A stretch of DNA of 64,000 bases from Corynebacterium aurimucosum (GTDB taxonomy: Bacteria; Actinomycetota; Actinomycetes; Mycobacteriales; Mycobacteriaceae), in the NCBI RefSeq assembly GCF_030408555.1, contig NZ_CP047048.1, positions 372,001 to 436,000 on the forward strand. Direction: 5' to 3'. The stretch's first letter is position 1. Each line of letters opens with the position of its first letter. Positions 16,501 through 24,473 of the stretch are shown piece by piece. The notes beneath the pieces are model-generated. The model was given only the letters and a program-made list of their open reading frames with translations, was not told the DNA's origin and did no database searches. Position numbers and translations under genes: made by a program.

Positions 16501-16975
16501 GGTAGACCTCTGCCTGCGGCTTTTCCCGTGTCTAGTGCTGGATTTGTGTAGGGTAACGGCACTTTTCTCACTAACAGGCAATTGGCAGGTTGGTGGTATG
16601 GGATTACAAGGAACGTGCCGCATAATAATCTCGTGCGTTTGAGAGAGGCGCATGAGAGATAGAGAGAACACCCTGAGTCTTGCAGGGCGGGCGGCGTGAG
16701 AAACCGCCTGATAGACAAGACCCCTTACAACGCGGGTCCCAGATTTCACTGGGACCCGCGTTGTCCTGTGTGCGGAGACTTTAGGCCCAGCGCGCTTTAG
16801 CCCCCAGCGCAGCTGAGGCACCTGACTGGAGGAGGGGAAGGGGGACCAGACTAAAGACACCATATGCAGCGCTGAATCGAGATAAGCCCAGGTGAATGCA
16901 TGCGCTCCTTTGCATGAGGTGCCATTGCTTTGGTCCCTGTGCCCCAGGCGGCAGGCTCTAGAGGCGAAGACTGCT
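16501..16975. other. Intergenic region with a strong stem-loop and short hairpins
   Basis: No protein gene is supported here. A perfect 16-bp inverted repeat with a 6-base loop lies at 16727-16764 (ACAACGCGGGTCCCAG and its complement). Before it on the + strand are three small hairpins: TGCG/CGCA near 16634-16652, CCCTG/CAGGG near 16670-16686 and GGCGG/CCGCC near 16690-16708. A -35/-10-like pair (TTACAA, TAATCT) precedes them on the + strand near 16605-16632. The region may hold a small RNA, or the long leader of the SbnA-like operon on the - strand. No DtxR box was found in it. Confidence 0.5.
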
Positions 16976-17770
16976 CTAAGGCCGCGGCCTCCCTTTCATC
17001 CAGTACACGGACCAGATGACGTTTTCGCGCGGAACGCCCCAGTCATGCACGGCTAATGAGCGCACAGCTTTTGCGAGATCCCCTTCACCGGCAACCCATA
17101 CCGAATCTGGTGCGGTATCGGGGGTGAAGCGGGAGCCGAGAAGTTGTCTGGCGCGTGTGCAGTGTTCGTCGTGTGGAGCCAGGACCATGGTGAGTGAGCG
17201 GACCTTGCCGCGCCACGTCTCCTCCAAGCCGTCTTCAACTTCATCGTCGTCTGTGATCATGGCAACGACGTCGACTGCATCCAAGATTTCCGGTGAGAAG
17301 GCTTCGTAGTGCTCGAGGATGTGCCACAGTGCCGGTAGAGCAGAGGCATCCGCGAGTAACAGTTGTGACTTCCTAGGGGCCTGCCACAGTGCTTGCCCGG
17401 TATATATTCCGGCGGTATCCCCGGGTTGGGCATTGAGGATCCAGTGTGAACCCGGGCCATTATCGCCATGGGTCACCACGTCGACATCGATGGTGCACGC
17501 TTCTTGGTTGAGCTTGCGAATGGTGTACCAGCGCAATGCTGGGCGAATGTCGTCGGGCAATCGGGTGACGGCGGCGCGAACATTGGCATCGTCGACCGCG
17601 AAGGGCGAAAAATCCTGCTCGTCTTGGGGCATGAGGAGCCCAAAATACTCGTCAGGCCCGGCTAAGGGGTAGTCACTAAAAGCCGGCGAGTGAAAAGTTA
17701 AACGGTGCAGTCGCGGCTTGAGGCGGGTGTTCCCGGTGAGGGTTACGGGAAGTAGGCGGTGATGCGTCAA
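16976..17770 (-). CDS. Siderophore-interacting protein (ferric-siderophore reductase, SIP family)
   Basis: A 264-residue FAD-dependent NAD(P)H reductase of the SIP/ViuB family that releases iron from imported ferric siderophores in the cytoplasm. The FAD-binding RWYTIRKLN (RxYTxR) and the VDVVTHGDNGPGSHW segment are visible; the C-terminal NAD(P)H-binding domain has VWVAGEGDLAKAVR and ends with VIWSVYWMKGR. The start is TTG at 17770 with AGGA eight bases upstream. It is divergent from the siderophore importer and shares a promoter region with a DtxR box, so it should be repressed by iron. Confidence 0.9.
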   Translation of the reverse strand: MTHHRLLPVTLTGNTRLKPRLHRLTFHSPAFSDYPLAGPDEYFGLLMPQDEQDFSPFAVDDANVRAAVTRLPDDIRPALRWYTIRKLNQEACTIDVDVVTHGDNGPGSHWILNAQPGDTAGIYTGQALWQAPRKSQLLLADASALPALWHILEHYEAFSPEILDAVDVVAMITDDDEVEDGLEETWRGKVRSLTMVLAPHDEHCTRARQLLGSRFTPDTAPDSVWVAGEGDLAKAVRSLAVHDWGVPRENVIWSVYWMKGRPRP

Positions 17771-17797
17771 GGGAATTGATCCTAGGTAGAGGCCAAT

Positions 17798-17839
17798 TTG
17801 AAACCATCATAACGCGCAGGTTAGGCTAGCCTCAAATAA
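17798..17839. promoter_or_regulatory. Divergent promoter with DtxR box
   Basis: A DtxR-like box at 17821-17839 matches 15 of 19 positions of the consensus TTAGGTTAGCCTAACCTAA. On the + strand, TTGAAA (17798-17803), an 18-base spacer and TAGGCT (17822-17827) form a promoter for the binding protein; the box covers its -10. On the - strand, TTGAGG (17830-17835), 17 bases and TTATGA (17807-17812) form a promoter for the SIP gene; the box covers its -35. One DtxR dimer pair could therefore block both. Confidence 0.8.
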
Positions 17840-17894
17840 GTTAGGGGGCGCGTTAATGTGCGTGCCGCTTCCCTGTGAAGGAAAGGTTCATTCC

Positions 17895-18839
17895 ATGGTT
17901 GCTATCAACCAGCGCGCGAAAGCAGTGCTCGCTATTGTCTCAGCGGCAGCGATTGCTTTAGCGGGGTGCTCGCGCGGAAGTGGCGAGGACAGCGCGGGTG
18001 CGGACAGTGCTGAGGAGGTGCGCGTTGCCAGCCTGGGGCTCGGTGATGCCGATACCGTGCTGGCACTCGGAATCACTCCGGTTGCCGTAGCGCCCTGGGG
18101 TTCGCAAGGCGACGGTGATGGCTCCGGCGTTGGCCCATGGGCGAAGGAACTTTTGGGTGACGCCCAGCCCGAGGTGATTTATAACACCGCTTCCGGTTTC
18201 ACGGCAGAGGTTCTTGAACAGGTCACGGCCTCGGATCCCACGCAGATCATCGCCGTGAACCAAGCTGTGGATCAGGAGGCGAAGAAATCTCTCGAGGATA
18301 TCGCCCCGCTGACCGTGAAGCCCGAAGGTTTCGAAGACTGGCAGATTCCCTGGGAGGAGCAAGTTAAGACCATCGCCTCTGCCGTGGATAAGGAAGAGGA
18401 GGGGGAGAAGCTCATTGACCAAGCGGAGGACGCCTTTGAGCAGTTCAAGGACTCCCACCCGGAGCTGCAGGGCAAGCGCGCAGCCATCGTCATGCCCTAT
18501 GACGGGAAGCTGGGCCTCTACACAGCAGAAGACGGCCGCGGCCAGTTCATTGAGAACCTCGGCTTTGACATTCCGAAGGAACTGCAGGGTGATGGCTCCA
18601 GCTTCTTCGTGGACTATGCCCCGGAAAACTACTCCCAGCTCAACAACGTGGACTACCTGTTCGTCTTGGATTACAACGGCGCGGCCGATGAATTCAAGAA
18701 GGATTCCACGTTCCAGGGCCTCGACGTGGTCAAGGATGGCCGTGTGCGCTACCTGGACACGGACACCGGCAATGCGATGAGCATGCCGAACCCGCTGACG
18801 ATCCCGTGGGCCGTCGACAAGTTCGAAGAGAAGCTTTAA
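17895..18839 (+). CDS. Ferric-siderophore ABC transporter substrate-binding lipoprotein
   Basis: A FecB/FepB-type binding protein of 314 residues with a lipoprotein signal (lipobox LAGCS) anchoring it outside the membrane. The body has the typical pattern: VASLGLGDADTVLALGITPVAV near the N-terminus, a long backbone helix, and PNPLTIPWAVDKF at the C-terminus. The ATG at 17895 is chosen because the signal peptide starts there; the frame from 17856 adds no signal-like sequence. It is first in a four-gene importer operon behind a DtxR-box promoter. The ligand cannot be read from sequence. Confidence 0.9.
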   Translation: MVAINQRAKAVLAIVSAAAIALAGCSRGSGEDSAGADSAEEVRVASLGLGDADTVLALGITPVAVAPWGSQGDGDGSGVGPWAKELLGDAQPEVIYNTASGFTAEVLEQVTASDPTQIIAVNQAVDQEAKKSLEDIAPLTVKPEGFEDWQIPWEEQVKTIASAVDKEEEGEKLIDQAEDAFEQFKDSHPELQGKRAAIVMPYDGKLGLYTAEDGRGQFIENLGFDIPKELQGDGSSFFVDYAPENYSQLNNVDYLFVLDYNGAADEFKKDSTFQGLDVVKDGRVRYLDTDTGNAMSMPNPLTIPWAVDKFEEKL

Positions 18840-19907
18840 GTGCTCGCATTACCGAGGAAGGCTGAGGCTATCCACGGTGCTGCGGATGCGCGCCACGGCG
18901 ATGAGGCAGCCGCATTGGATTCGCGGGGGAGAAGCCGCGCACTGCTCACCACGGCCCTAGTTGTGTCGACCTTCCTCCTTTTGCTGTGCTCATTGGCGGT
19001 GGGTTCGAGGGCTATTCCGCTGCCGGATCTGTTGTCTGCGCTCCTCCGCGGAGGCGAAGCAGATATCGAGAACATCGTGTGGGATTTGCGTATTCCCCGC
19101 ACGTTCGTGGCCTACTTCGCGGGTGCCGCAATCGCGGTATCGGGTGTTATCGCCCAGTCCTGGACTAGAAACCCCTTGGCTGATCCGGGCTTCATCGGTA
19201 TTACCGCGGGAGCTTCGTTCCTGGTTGCCCTCGGGGCGGCGCTAGGTGTCGCCACCTCAACCGGAATGCGGACCGCGCTCGCCCTCCTCGGCGCTGGCTT
19301 AGCCACGGCATTAGTGCTGGGCGTGTCCCGCAGGTTTCAGGATCCCCTGACGCTGGTTCTAGTCGGCGCAGGCGTTGCTGCCGCCTTGAGCTCTGGCGCC
19401 ATGCTGATCGGCCTGTACTCCACGGATGTTCTCGACAGCATGCGCCGGTGGACCATTGGCTCCACGTTCGGGCGCGGCCCAGAGGATGTCGCCATCGCAG
19501 GTGCCGGATTGCTCATCGGGTTTATCATCGCCGCACGTGTGGCGCGCCCGCTCGATCTTCTGGCAATGGGGGAGGAATCCTCGGTTGCTTTAGGTGGCTC
19601 GCCCACGCTGACGCGGCGCGGTGCTGCCTTGAGCATCGTTGTCCTAGCAGGATGCGCTACCGCGGCGACGGGGCCCATTGCTTTCGTCGGATTCGCTATC
19701 CCCCATCTGCTGCGCCGGTTCACGGGGCCAGAAGTTACCGCGATGATTGCACCGGCCGCATTGCTCGGTGGTTGCTCCGTACTCACTGCGGATATTCTCG
19801 GCCGCCTCATCGCAGGTCCCTCTGAGCTGGAGATGTCCATCGTCTTGGCCTTTGTGGGCGCACCATTTCTCATCTGGGCCGTACACCGTGGGGAGCACAA
19901 GCTATGA
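18840..19907 (+). CDS. Ferric-siderophore ABC transporter permease 1 (FecCD family)
   Basis: A 355-residue polytopic membrane protein of the FecCD/BtuC family. After a ~35-residue polar N-terminus come about ten hydrophobic segments. The conserved LRIPRTFVAYFAGAAIAVSG and NPLADPGFIGITAGAS and the C-terminal TAATGPIAFVGFAIPHLLRR are typical. It starts with GTG immediately after the preceding stop and overlaps the second permease by 4 bases. It forms the membrane pore with that permease. Confidence 0.92.
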   Translation: MLALPRKAEAIHGAADARHGDEAAALDSRGRSRALLTTALVVSTFLLLLCSLAVGSRAIPLPDLLSALLRGGEADIENIVWDLRIPRTFVAYFAGAAIAVSGVIAQSWTRNPLADPGFIGITAGASFLVALGAALGVATSTGMRTALALLGAGLATALVLGVSRRFQDPLTLVLVGAGVAAALSSGAMLIGLYSTDVLDSMRRWTIGSTFGRGPEDVAIAGAGLLIGFIIAARVARPLDLLAMGEESSVALGGSPTLTRRGAALSIVVLAGCATAATGPIAFVGFAIPHLLRRFTGPEVTAMIAPAALLGGCSVLTADILGRLIAGPSELEMSIVLAFVGAPFLIWAVHRGEHKL

Positions 19908-20956
19908 GGGGGTTGCAGAAGGGGGACGTCGTCAAGCAACTGCGTTCCCAAGAGCGGCAGCGCCGGACATGGATATGGGCAGCGACCTGCTTCTTTGTTC
20001 TGGTCGCAGCAAGCTCATATGTCCTCCTTTTGGGCCAGGGGCCTGTGGCCTTGAGTCCGGGGCGGGTCCTGGAGATTCTCAACGGCGGGGGAAGCCGTAG
20101 CGAAATTCGCGTTGTCTGGGACCTGCGCATGCCGGTAGCTCTCGCGACCCTCATTGTGGGTGCCGCGCTCGGACTGGCGGGGTCGTGGACGCAGTCAATG
20201 TCGCGCAATCCGCTGGCCTCGCCTGACATTCTTGGCGTGACTGGTGGCGCGTCCGTCATGGTGGTCCTCGGAACGGTAGTCTCCCGGCCGCTGCTTGCCG
20301 ACGGGCTCTCCATGTTCTGGTGGAGGGCCGGGCTCGCGCTGTTGGGTGCCGTGCTGGCAGCCATCCTGCTGGTGGCACTTGGGGGAATCGGCACGAGCAA
20401 CCGCATCGTCATCGTCGGAATCGCGCTCTCCCTGCTGTTTCAAGCGCTGGTGGCGTATCTCTTGCGCGCAGCCGAGCTCCTCCGCGCGGCGCAATCGCAG
20501 CTGTGGCTGGCGGGAACCACGGGCTTCGTGCGGATGGAGGTCATTCTTCCTTTGCTCGTGGGGTTGACTCCTTTTGTGGTGCTTGGCCTGTGGTGTGCTC
20601 GGGAGTTGCCGCTTCTTGCGCATGATGATCTCTCGGCCCTTTCCCTCGGGGTTAACATCACGCGAACACGCGCGCTGCTGCTGGTCGCAGCTACGGGCAT
20701 CTGCGCGGTGACCGTATCCGTGGCCGGCCCCATTGGTTTCATCGCGCTCCTGGCCCCGCATGTGGGGCGCATTGTTGCCCGAACGCCCACGCCGGTGCCC
20801 CTAGTCTCCTGCGCTGCCGGCGCCGCTTTGTTGAGCGCGTGCGCTGTCATTGCTGGAATGCTGCCGATGGACGCTCCAGTGGGCGCTGTCTCCTCCATCA
20901 TCGGAGGTTGTGCCCTGGTCATCTTGGTGTGGAATGCCGCACGGCGGAGAGGATAA
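19904..20956 (+). CDS. Ferric-siderophore ABC transporter permease 2 (FecCD family)
   Basis: The second FecCD-type permease, 350 residues, paired with the upstream one. Conserved pieces are WDLRMPVALATLIVGAALGL, SRNPLASPDILGVTGGASV and VSVAGPIGFIALLAPHVGR, the latter being the coupling-helix region that contacts the ATPase. It overlaps the first permease by 4 bases and precedes the ATPase by 7 bases, so the subunits are made from one mRNA. Confidence 0.92.
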   Translation: MRGLQKGDVVKQLRSQERQRRTWIWAATCFFVLVAASSYVLLLGQGPVALSPGRVLEILNGGGSRSEIRVVWDLRMPVALATLIVGAALGLAGSWTQSMSRNPLASPDILGVTGGASVMVVLGTVVSRPLLADGLSMFWWRAGLALLGAVLAAILLVALGGIGTSNRIVIVGIALSLLFQALVAYLLRAAELLRAAQSQLWLAGTTGFVRMEVILPLLVGLTPFVVLGLWCARELPLLAHDDLSALSLGVNITRTRALLLVAATGICAVTVSVAGPIGFIALLAPHVGRIVARTPTPVPLVSCAAGAALLSACAVIAGMLPMDAPVGAVSSIIGGCALVILVWNAARRRG

Positions 20957-20963
20957 AAAACTT

Positions 20964-21758
20964 GTGAAAGACAGAGAAATTACAGCTACCGGTATTCATG
21001 CCGGCTATAAGGACGGGGAAGACATCCTGTCCGGCGTTGACTTGGTGGCCCGCCCAGGTGAAATCACCACGCTTATTGGACCGAATGGTTGCGGCAAGTC
21101 CACGCTGTTGAAGACCTTGTCTAAGATTCTTCGCCCGCGACAGGGGAGCGTGCACATCGGTGATTTGGACGTGCATGCTATGAGCCCGAAGGAAGCAGCT
21201 GCCCACGTGGCGCTCCTTCCGCAGCAGCCGATGGCGCCGGATGGGCTGCGGGTGGGCGAGCTCGTAGCGCGCGGCCGCTACCCGCACCTGGGCCGCGGGC
21301 GGGGACTGTCCGCGAAGGACCGCGACATCATCGCGCAGGCCTGCGTGGAGACTGGTATTATTGACTTCATCGACCGTGACATCGCGGCGCTCTCGGGCGG
21401 CCAACGCCAGCGCGTGTGGCTGGCGCTTGCTTTGGCGCAGGACACGCCGGTGCTGCTTCTCGACGAACCCACAACCTTCCTCGATCCAGCCCACGCCATT
21501 AGCGTTTTAGAGCTTGTGCGCAAACAAGCCGACGCGGGGAAAACAGTCGTCGTCGTGTTGCACGATCTCATGCTGGCCGGCCAGTACTCCGACACCATGG
21601 TGGTCATGAACAATGGCGAGGTCATCGCGCAGGGAACTCCCCGCCAGGCGTTGCGGAAAGACGTGTTGGCAGCCGCCTATGGCATCGACGTCGAGATCTG
21701 GGATGACCCGCGAGGCGACGCCCCTGTCATCGTTCCGCGTGGGGTGCTCGGTGACTAG
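20964..21758 (+). CDS. Ferric-siderophore ABC transporter ATPase (FepC/FecE type)
   Basis: The 264-residue nucleotide-binding subunit. Walker A is GPNGCGKST, the signature is LSGGQRQRVWLALAL, Walker B is PVLLLDEPTTFLD, and the switch His is in VVVLHDLMLAGQYSD. GTG at 20964 is used because the ABC domain begins a few residues later; upstream codons lie inside the permease gene. It ends the importer operon; no strong terminator is seen before the rplJ leader. Confidence 0.92.
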   Translation: MKDREITATGIHAGYKDGEDILSGVDLVARPGEITTLIGPNGCGKSTLLKTLSKILRPRQGSVHIGDLDVHAMSPKEAAAHVALLPQQPMAPDGLRVGELVARGRYPHLGRGRGLSAKDRDIIAQACVETGIIDFIDRDIAALSGGQRQRVWLALALAQDTPVLLLDEPTTFLDPAHAISVLELVRKQADAGKTVVVVLHDLMLAGQYSDTMVVMNNGEVIAQGTPRQALRKDVLAAAYGIDVEIWDDPRGDAPVIVPRGVLGD

Positions 21759-22104
21759 ACATGCTCATACACGAGCTCGAGTAGGAAACTCCCAGCGGAG
21801 CGATTTGGAGTTGTGACAGGTCGGGTTGTAAAGTACCTAGCGAAGTTTGAACGGCCCGCTGAGGCCGAGTCAAAGTTCACCGAAGACCGTCGGTCATCCG
21901 GATACCCGGATCGAAGGTTCCTCATCCTAGAGGGCGGCCCACGCAGGAGACACTTTGCGAATGAGCGCGGATTTCCGCGCGCGCCCTGTGCTCTTGCACG
22001 GGGCTTTTGTTATTTCGGTTGTCCATCTGTCCATCGGGCAAGCGGAGTAGGGAAGGCCCCGGCGGAAAACACAAGAGATGTTTCGAAAGGAGGCGAAGTA
22101 GAAA
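21759..22104 (+). promoter_or_regulatory. rplJ leader (L10-type operon leader)
   Basis: A long untranslated leader before rplJL with no protein gene. Promoter-like bases TTGTGA and TACCTA, 17 bases apart, occur near 21815-21840, followed by ~170 bases of paired sequence typical in placement for an L10 leader, where L10(L12)4 binds its own mRNA. It contains the attenuator hairpin listed separately. The link to L10 control is from known practice in other bacteria, not shown here. Confidence 0.55.
21983..22014 (+). terminator. Attenuator-like terminator in the rplJ leader
   Basis: GCCCTGTG / CACGGGGC (one G-U pair) with a 6-base loop, followed by TTTTGTTATTT. It lies about 90 bases upstream of rplJ, a position fit for transcription attenuation of rplJL. 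Confidence 0.7.
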
Positions 22105-22626
22105 ATGGCAAACCCGAAGAACACCGCAGACCTGGCGGCACTGAAGGAGAAGCTCGAGGGTGCAAACTCCATCGTGCTTACCGAGTACCGTGGCCTGACC
22201 GTGGGTCAGCTCCAGGAGCTGCGTACCAACCTCGGCTTTGACGTTGAGTACTCCGTCGCCAAGAACACCCTTTTCAAGATCGCTGCCAACGAAGCTGGCA
22301 TCGAGGGTCTTGACGAGCACCTGACTGGCCCGACCGCTATTGCGTTCATCAAGGGCGAGGCAGTGGATGCTGCGAAGGTCATCACCAAGTTCGCTGATGA
22401 CAACAAGGCACTCGTTATCAAGGGTGGCTACATGGACGGCAACGCTCTGTCTGCCGACCAGGTTGAGGCCATCGCCAAGCTGGACAACCGCGAGACCACC
22501 CTCGCAAAGCTGGCTGGCGCCATGAAGGGTTCTATGGCAAAGGCTGCCGCCGTATTCAACGCTCCTGCAACCAAGATGGTCCGCACCGCTGCGGCCCTGC
22601 AGGACAAGAAGGCTGCGGAAGCTTAA
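22105..22626 (+). CDS. rplJ: 50S ribosomal protein L10
   Basis: L10 (173 residues) anchors L12 dimers to the ribosomal stalk. The N-terminal rRNA-binding region has VLTEYRGLTVGQLQELR and VAKNTLFKIAANEA; the C-terminal helix binds L12. ATG at 22105 follows AAAGGAGG. It is followed by rplL. Confidence 0.97.
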   Translation: MANPKNTADLAALKEKLEGANSIVLTEYRGLTVGQLQELRTNLGFDVEYSVAKNTLFKIAANEAGIEGLDEHLTGPTAIAFIKGEAVDAAKVITKFADDNKALVIKGGYMDGNALSADQVEAIAKLDNRETTLAKLAGAMKGSMAKAAAVFNAPATKMVRTAAALQDKKAAEA

Positions 22627-22712
22627 GACGCCACTTACAGGCGCACAACTTAAACACACACACTTATCTGGCTGCCTAGCGCGGCCAGGAACAATGAGAA
22701 AGGATGCCAATC

Positions 22713-23099
22713 ATGGCTAAGCTCACCAAGGACGAGCTCATTGAAGCTTTCAAGGAAATGACCCTCATCGAGCTCTCCGAGTTCGTCAAGGAGTTCGAGG
22801 AGGTCTTCGACGTTGAGGCCGCTGCTCCGGTTGCTGCTGTTGCTGCTGGTGCCCCGGCTGCCGGCGGTGCCGCTGAGGAAGAGAAGACCGAGTTCGACGT
22901 CGTTCTGACCGACGCTGGCGCTAAGAAGATCGGCGTTATTAAGGCTGTCCGCGAGATCGTCTCCGGCCTGGGCCTGAAGGAAGCTAAGGAGCTCGTTGAG
23001 GGTGCTCCGAAGGCTATCCTCGAGGGTGCTTCCAAGGACGACGCTGATGCTGCTAAGGCTAAGCTCGAAGAGGCTGGCGCTTCCGTCGAGCTCAAGTAA
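22713..23099 (+). CDS. rplL: 50S ribosomal protein L7/L12
   Basis: The 128-residue stalk protein that recruits translation factors. It has an N-terminal dimerisation helix, an Ala/Gly-rich hinge (about residues 35-53) and the C-terminal factor-binding domain with [23 protein letters not shown] at 22713 has AAAGGA eight bases upstream; an in-frame ATG at 22704 lies inside that site and is rejected. Confidence 0.97.
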   Translation: MAKLTKDELIEAFKEMTLIELSEFVKEFEEVFDVEAAAPVAAVAAGAPAAGGAAEEEKTEFDVVLTDAGAKKIGVIKAVREIVSGLGLKEAKELVEGAPKAILEGASKDDADAAKAKLEEAGASVELK

Positions 23100-23147
23100 T
23101 TCACCTGAATTACTCAGCTTTCCTGCGCAGTACACTCGCTGCGCACC

Positions 23148-23194
23148 AACAACCTCGTACCGCTTGTGTGCGGTGCGGGGTTGTTCCCGTTTTA
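23148..23194 (+). terminator. Terminator after rplL
   Basis: AACAACC-GTACCGC pairs with GCGGTGC-GGTTGTT (arms 23148-23163 and 23170-23185), followed by a short GTTTT run. It ends the rplJL unit just before the DUF3068 gene. Confidence 0.7.
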
Positions 23195-23222
23195 ATGGGA
23201 ATGAGCTGTAGAATGAGCCACC

Positions 23223-24179
23223 ATGCTGCCCAAGTCCCGTATCTTCTCCGTCCTCCTGCTCGGCCTCGGCGTTGCGCTGATCGCTGCCGGCTTGGCGGCG
23301 TCGAGCTTCTTGAGCTTTAGCCCGCGCCTGCCGCTGGATATCAAGGACACCACGTGGACGATGCAGGATGAGAGTGCCACTGGGCAAGCACTGTCTGCAG
23401 AGGGTGCCTCGCAGTACGAGGGGCCGATGACCTATCAGCTCAATATGGATATCCAGGATCCGGCGGACAAGGACACGGCGACGCTGCGGGTGGGGGAGTC
23501 AGCCATCCGTGGCGGCACCGGCAATGTGGAGGACTTAAGCTTTGCGCGCGTGTGGAATTATCCCGTCGACCGCCTCAGCGGTGAGGCCACGGGCCCAGCG
23601 GCGCTCTCCCACACCATGGGCTCGCCCACGGCGGAGGTCCCAGTCGAGGGCTACTGGCTGAAGCTGCCCGCTGATGCCGAGCAGACCACCTACCCGGTCT
23701 TTGACCCGGTGCTGCGCAAGGCTGCCGACGCCGTCTTCGAGGAATCCCTCGACATCGATGGTCGCACGGTCTACCGCTACCATCAGGAGATTGAGCCCAC
23801 CAACGTGGCTACCCTTTATGCCGGGAACACGACCACCACGCTGAGCAACGAGGACGGCTCCACCGAGCAGGGCTACCTCTTCCATGCCGCAACACGGGAC
23901 CTCTTTGTAGACCAAGCCACCGGACTCGTCGTGGGGATGGACGTTGATGTGCGGGACTATTGGGCTGACCGCGAGGGCAACGAGCGTGAGGTGCAGTTCG
24001 CCTTCAACGGTGCCACTGATGAGGAATCCCGCGCGGAGCTGCTCCAGCAAGCAGAGCGCTTCCCGCGGAGTGCTGTGGGGCAGTGGGTGCGCTGGGGTGG
24101 CGTCGGCATCGGCGCGCTTCTGGTGCTGCTTGGGGTGCTGGGTGCTTTTCGACGTCCCGCCAACCGCCACGCCCGCTAG
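23223..24179 (+). CDS. DUF3068 (PorA-family-like) membrane-anchored protein
   Basis: A 318-residue protein with a transmembrane helix at each end (about residues 8-30 and 288-308) and a large extracytoplasmic domain between. The pattern ARVWNYPVDRLSG, TYPVFDPVLRKA and YRYHQEIEPTNVATL is typical of DUF3068 proteins of mycolate-containing actinobacteria; the gene sits between rplL and rpoB as in C. glutamicum. No enzyme motif is visible, and the function is unknown. Confidence 0.8.
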   Translation: MLPKSRIFSVLLLGLGVALIAAGLAASSFLSFSPRLPLDIKDTTWTMQDESATGQALSAEGASQYEGPMTYQLNMDIQDPADKDTATLRVGESAIRGGTGNVEDLSFARVWNYPVDRLSGEATGPAALSHTMGSPTAEVPVEGYWLKLPADAEQTTYPVFDPVLRKAADAVFEESLDIDGRTVYRYHQEIEPTNVATLYAGNTTTTLSNEDGSTEQGYLFHAATRDLFVDQATGLVVGMDVDVRDYWADREGNEREVQFAFNGATDEESRAELLQQAERFPRSAVGQWVRWGGVGIGALLVLLGVLGAFRRPANRHAR

Positions 24180-24243
24180 CCGCGCGCGCTAGAGGCCCGC
24201 GCGTGCGGATCTCCGCAGCGACACGCCGACGGCACGTTTCGCC

Positions 24244-24370
24244 TTTACAAGGCTGCCATTATGCTATAGGCTATTTCGTTGCGCTGGAATCTGGATCTTT
24301 AGTGCACATTTAGCCTTTCGAGCGGTGATGGTAAAACCGACTTGACAAGGTGATTTTGTGCATTCTAAAC
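24244..24370 (+). promoter_or_regulatory. Two candidate rpoBC promoters
   Basis: The 294-base gap before rpoB holds two promoter-like pairs: TTTACA (24244-24249), 17 bases, TAGGCT (24267-24272); and a consensus TTGACA (24342-24347) with CTAAAC 17 bases later (24365-24370). No protein gene is seen in the gap. Confidence 0.55.
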
Positions 24371-24473
24371 CCAGTCATTCCACAGCAGACCGAATGCTAA
24401 ATCTACCAGCGGTTTTGCACCTCACCGGCCAGGGTGGGGCCGCAATCCGCCAGAGGTACTGGAAGGACCCATC

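Noticed and set aside
16498-16535. McbR-like pair TAGAC ... GTCTA near the SbnA-like start
   Set aside because: The half-sites are about 22 bases apart instead of 6, so it does not fit the known McbR box.
16501-16863. N-terminal extension of the SbnA-like gene up to 16863
   Set aside because: The added residues are not family-like and run through the strong stem-loop; a good ribosome-binding site lies before 16500.
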